Source: Alphaproteobacteria bacterium UBA2903 (GTDB lineage: Bacteria; Pseudomonadota; Alphaproteobacteria; CAAGCB01; CAG-977). Taken from it: 5,752 nt of DNA. The position numbers and the translations under genes were made by a program. Of this stretch, positions 5,444 through 5,752 are shown piece by piece. The DNA is taken from the NCBI GenBank assembly GCA_002349565.1, contig DEDN01000017.1, forward strand, positions 24,093 to 29,844. Direction: 5' to 3'. Each line of letters begins with the position of its first letter. The stretch's first letter is position 1. Below the pieces are notes generated by a model. It ran no database searches and had not been told where the DNA came from. It saw nothing but the letters and a program-made list of their open reading frames with translations.

Positions 5444-5642
5444 AGATTTGCAGCTGGATATGCCGACGGTTGACGGCAAAGTCAAATGCCCGATTTGCGG
5501 CAAACCGTCGCAGAAACCGTATGCGCCGTTTTGTTCCAAGCGGTGCGCGGACATCGATTTGAACCGCTGGCTGACGGGAAGTTACGTCATTCACACCGAC
5601 GAAGAACCCGACGACGAAACGTCCAAAAACGCCGAAGAGTGA
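5424..5642 (+). CDS. yacG: DNA gyrase inhibitor / zinc-binding protein YacG
   Basis: YacG is a small zinc protein that in E. coli binds GyrB and inhibits DNA gyrase. This 72-residue copy carries the complete zinc ribbon: C22 and C25 in KCPICGK, then C37 and C41 in PFCSKRC, a C-x2-C-x11-C-x3-C pattern. The spacer between cysteine pairs is four residues shorter than in E. coli (x15, from memory). The conserved segment CADIDLNRWLTGSYVI (41-56) follows, the family's typical 'C..iDLgrWl...Y.i' element. The C-terminus is an acidic, probably disordered tail (DEEPDDETSKNAEE). It starts 20 bases inside the preceding RNase gene with a perfect Shine-Dalgarno and is followed by a tRNA-Phe promoter. I see no terminator between this gene and the tRNA. 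Confidence 0.95.
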   Translation: MKVPTIKDLQLDMPTVDGKVKCPICGKPSQKPYAPFCSKRCADIDLNRWLTGSYVIHTDEEPDDETSKNAEE

Positions 5643-5660
5643 TTTTTTGTAAAAAAGGTG

Positions 5661-5689
5661 TGGACAAGCAAAACTTTATCGGTTATAAG
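5661..5689 (+). promoter_or_regulatory. Promoter for tRNA-Phe
   Basis: TGGACA (5661-5666) and TATAAG (5684-5689) each match five of six sigma-70 consensus positions and are spaced by the optimal 17 bases. Transcription would start near 5696, nine bases before the mature tRNA. Confidence 0.65.
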
Positions 5690-5704
5690 TCTGTTTTGTA
5701 AGGC

Positions 5705-5752
5705 GCCTGGGTAGCTCAGTTGGTAGAGCAGGGGACTGAAAATCCCCGTGTC
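5705..5752 (+). tRNA. tRNA-Phe (anticodon GAA), 5' part, cut by the window edge
   Basis: The 5' acceptor strand is 5705-5711, followed by T8-A9. The D arm is GCTC (5714-5717) pairing with GAGC (5726-5729) around the loop AGTTGGTA. The anticodon stem is GGGGA (5731-5735) with TCCCC (5743-5747) around the loop CTGAAAA, with anticodon GAA at 5738-5740, which reads phenylalanine codons UUC and UUU. The variable region GTGTC ends at the last base; the T arm and 3' acceptor strand lie outside. It sits downstream of yacG, a common alphaproteobacterial arrangement as I recall. Confidence 0.95.

Noticed and set aside
5036..5554. Minus-strand open frames opposite the RNase and yacG genes
   Set aside because: They are shadows of well-supported sense genes and show no family motif or convincing ribosome binding site.
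5643..5656. TTTTTTGTAAAAAA palindrome after yacG as a terminator
   Set aside because: The stem would be A-T pairs only with a two-base centre and no T tail after it, so it does not look like an intrinsic terminator.
1..5752. Mobile elements, CRISPR arrays, phage or defence genes
   Set aside because: No transposase, integrase, regularly spaced repeats or terminal inverted repeats were seen, and nearly all sequence is explained by known genes.

Overview
This window looks like a chromosomal segment of an alphaproteobacterium of moderate to high G+C content. The best taxonomic marker is fliX, a flagellar regulator known only from Alphaproteobacteria. The cysteine-poor DksA, the muramidase-less FlgJ (often annotated CheL in this class) and the maf - short RNase E/G - yacG - tRNA-Phe order all fit. 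Genus and family cannot be decided from the sequence; a Rhodospirillales-like relative is a guess.

Layout. Positions 1-2640 are a minus-strand flagellar operon, read right to left: flgI (P-ring), flgJ (rod-binding), flgN-like (export chaperone) and the first 251 codons of flgK (hook-filament junction), which leaves the window at base 1. The genes overlap by one base or are 12-19 bases apart, each with a Shine-Dalgarno sequence. Positions 2641-2823 are a divergent regulatory region. It holds a near-consensus sigma-54 promoter facing flgI, two short inverted repeats upstream of that promoter that could bind an activator, and a weak sigma-70-like promoter facing the other way. Positions 2824-3737 carry fliX and dksA on the plus strand, closed by a clear intrinsic terminator. 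Positions 3804-5642 carry the housekeeping genes maf, an RNase E/G-type gene and yacG, which overlap each other. A tRNA-Phe(GAA) gene with its own good promoter starts at 5705 and is cut by the right edge.

How they work together. In Caulobacter, FliX controls the sigma-54 activator FlbD, which switches on late flagellar genes. The fliX gene sits back to back with a sigma-54-driven flgI operon here, so regulator and target share one intergenic region. DksA is a ppGpp-linked RNA polymerase factor and would tie the locus to growth state. The maf/RNase/yacG block is unrelated housekeeping: nucleotide sanitation, RNA processing and gyrase control.

No mobile element, CRISPR array or unknown defence-like system is visible. 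The points most worth a second look are the divergent control region, the 13-base poly-G run at the left edge inside flgK, the minimal RNase E/G without a zinc-link, and the absence of a clear promoter for maf.
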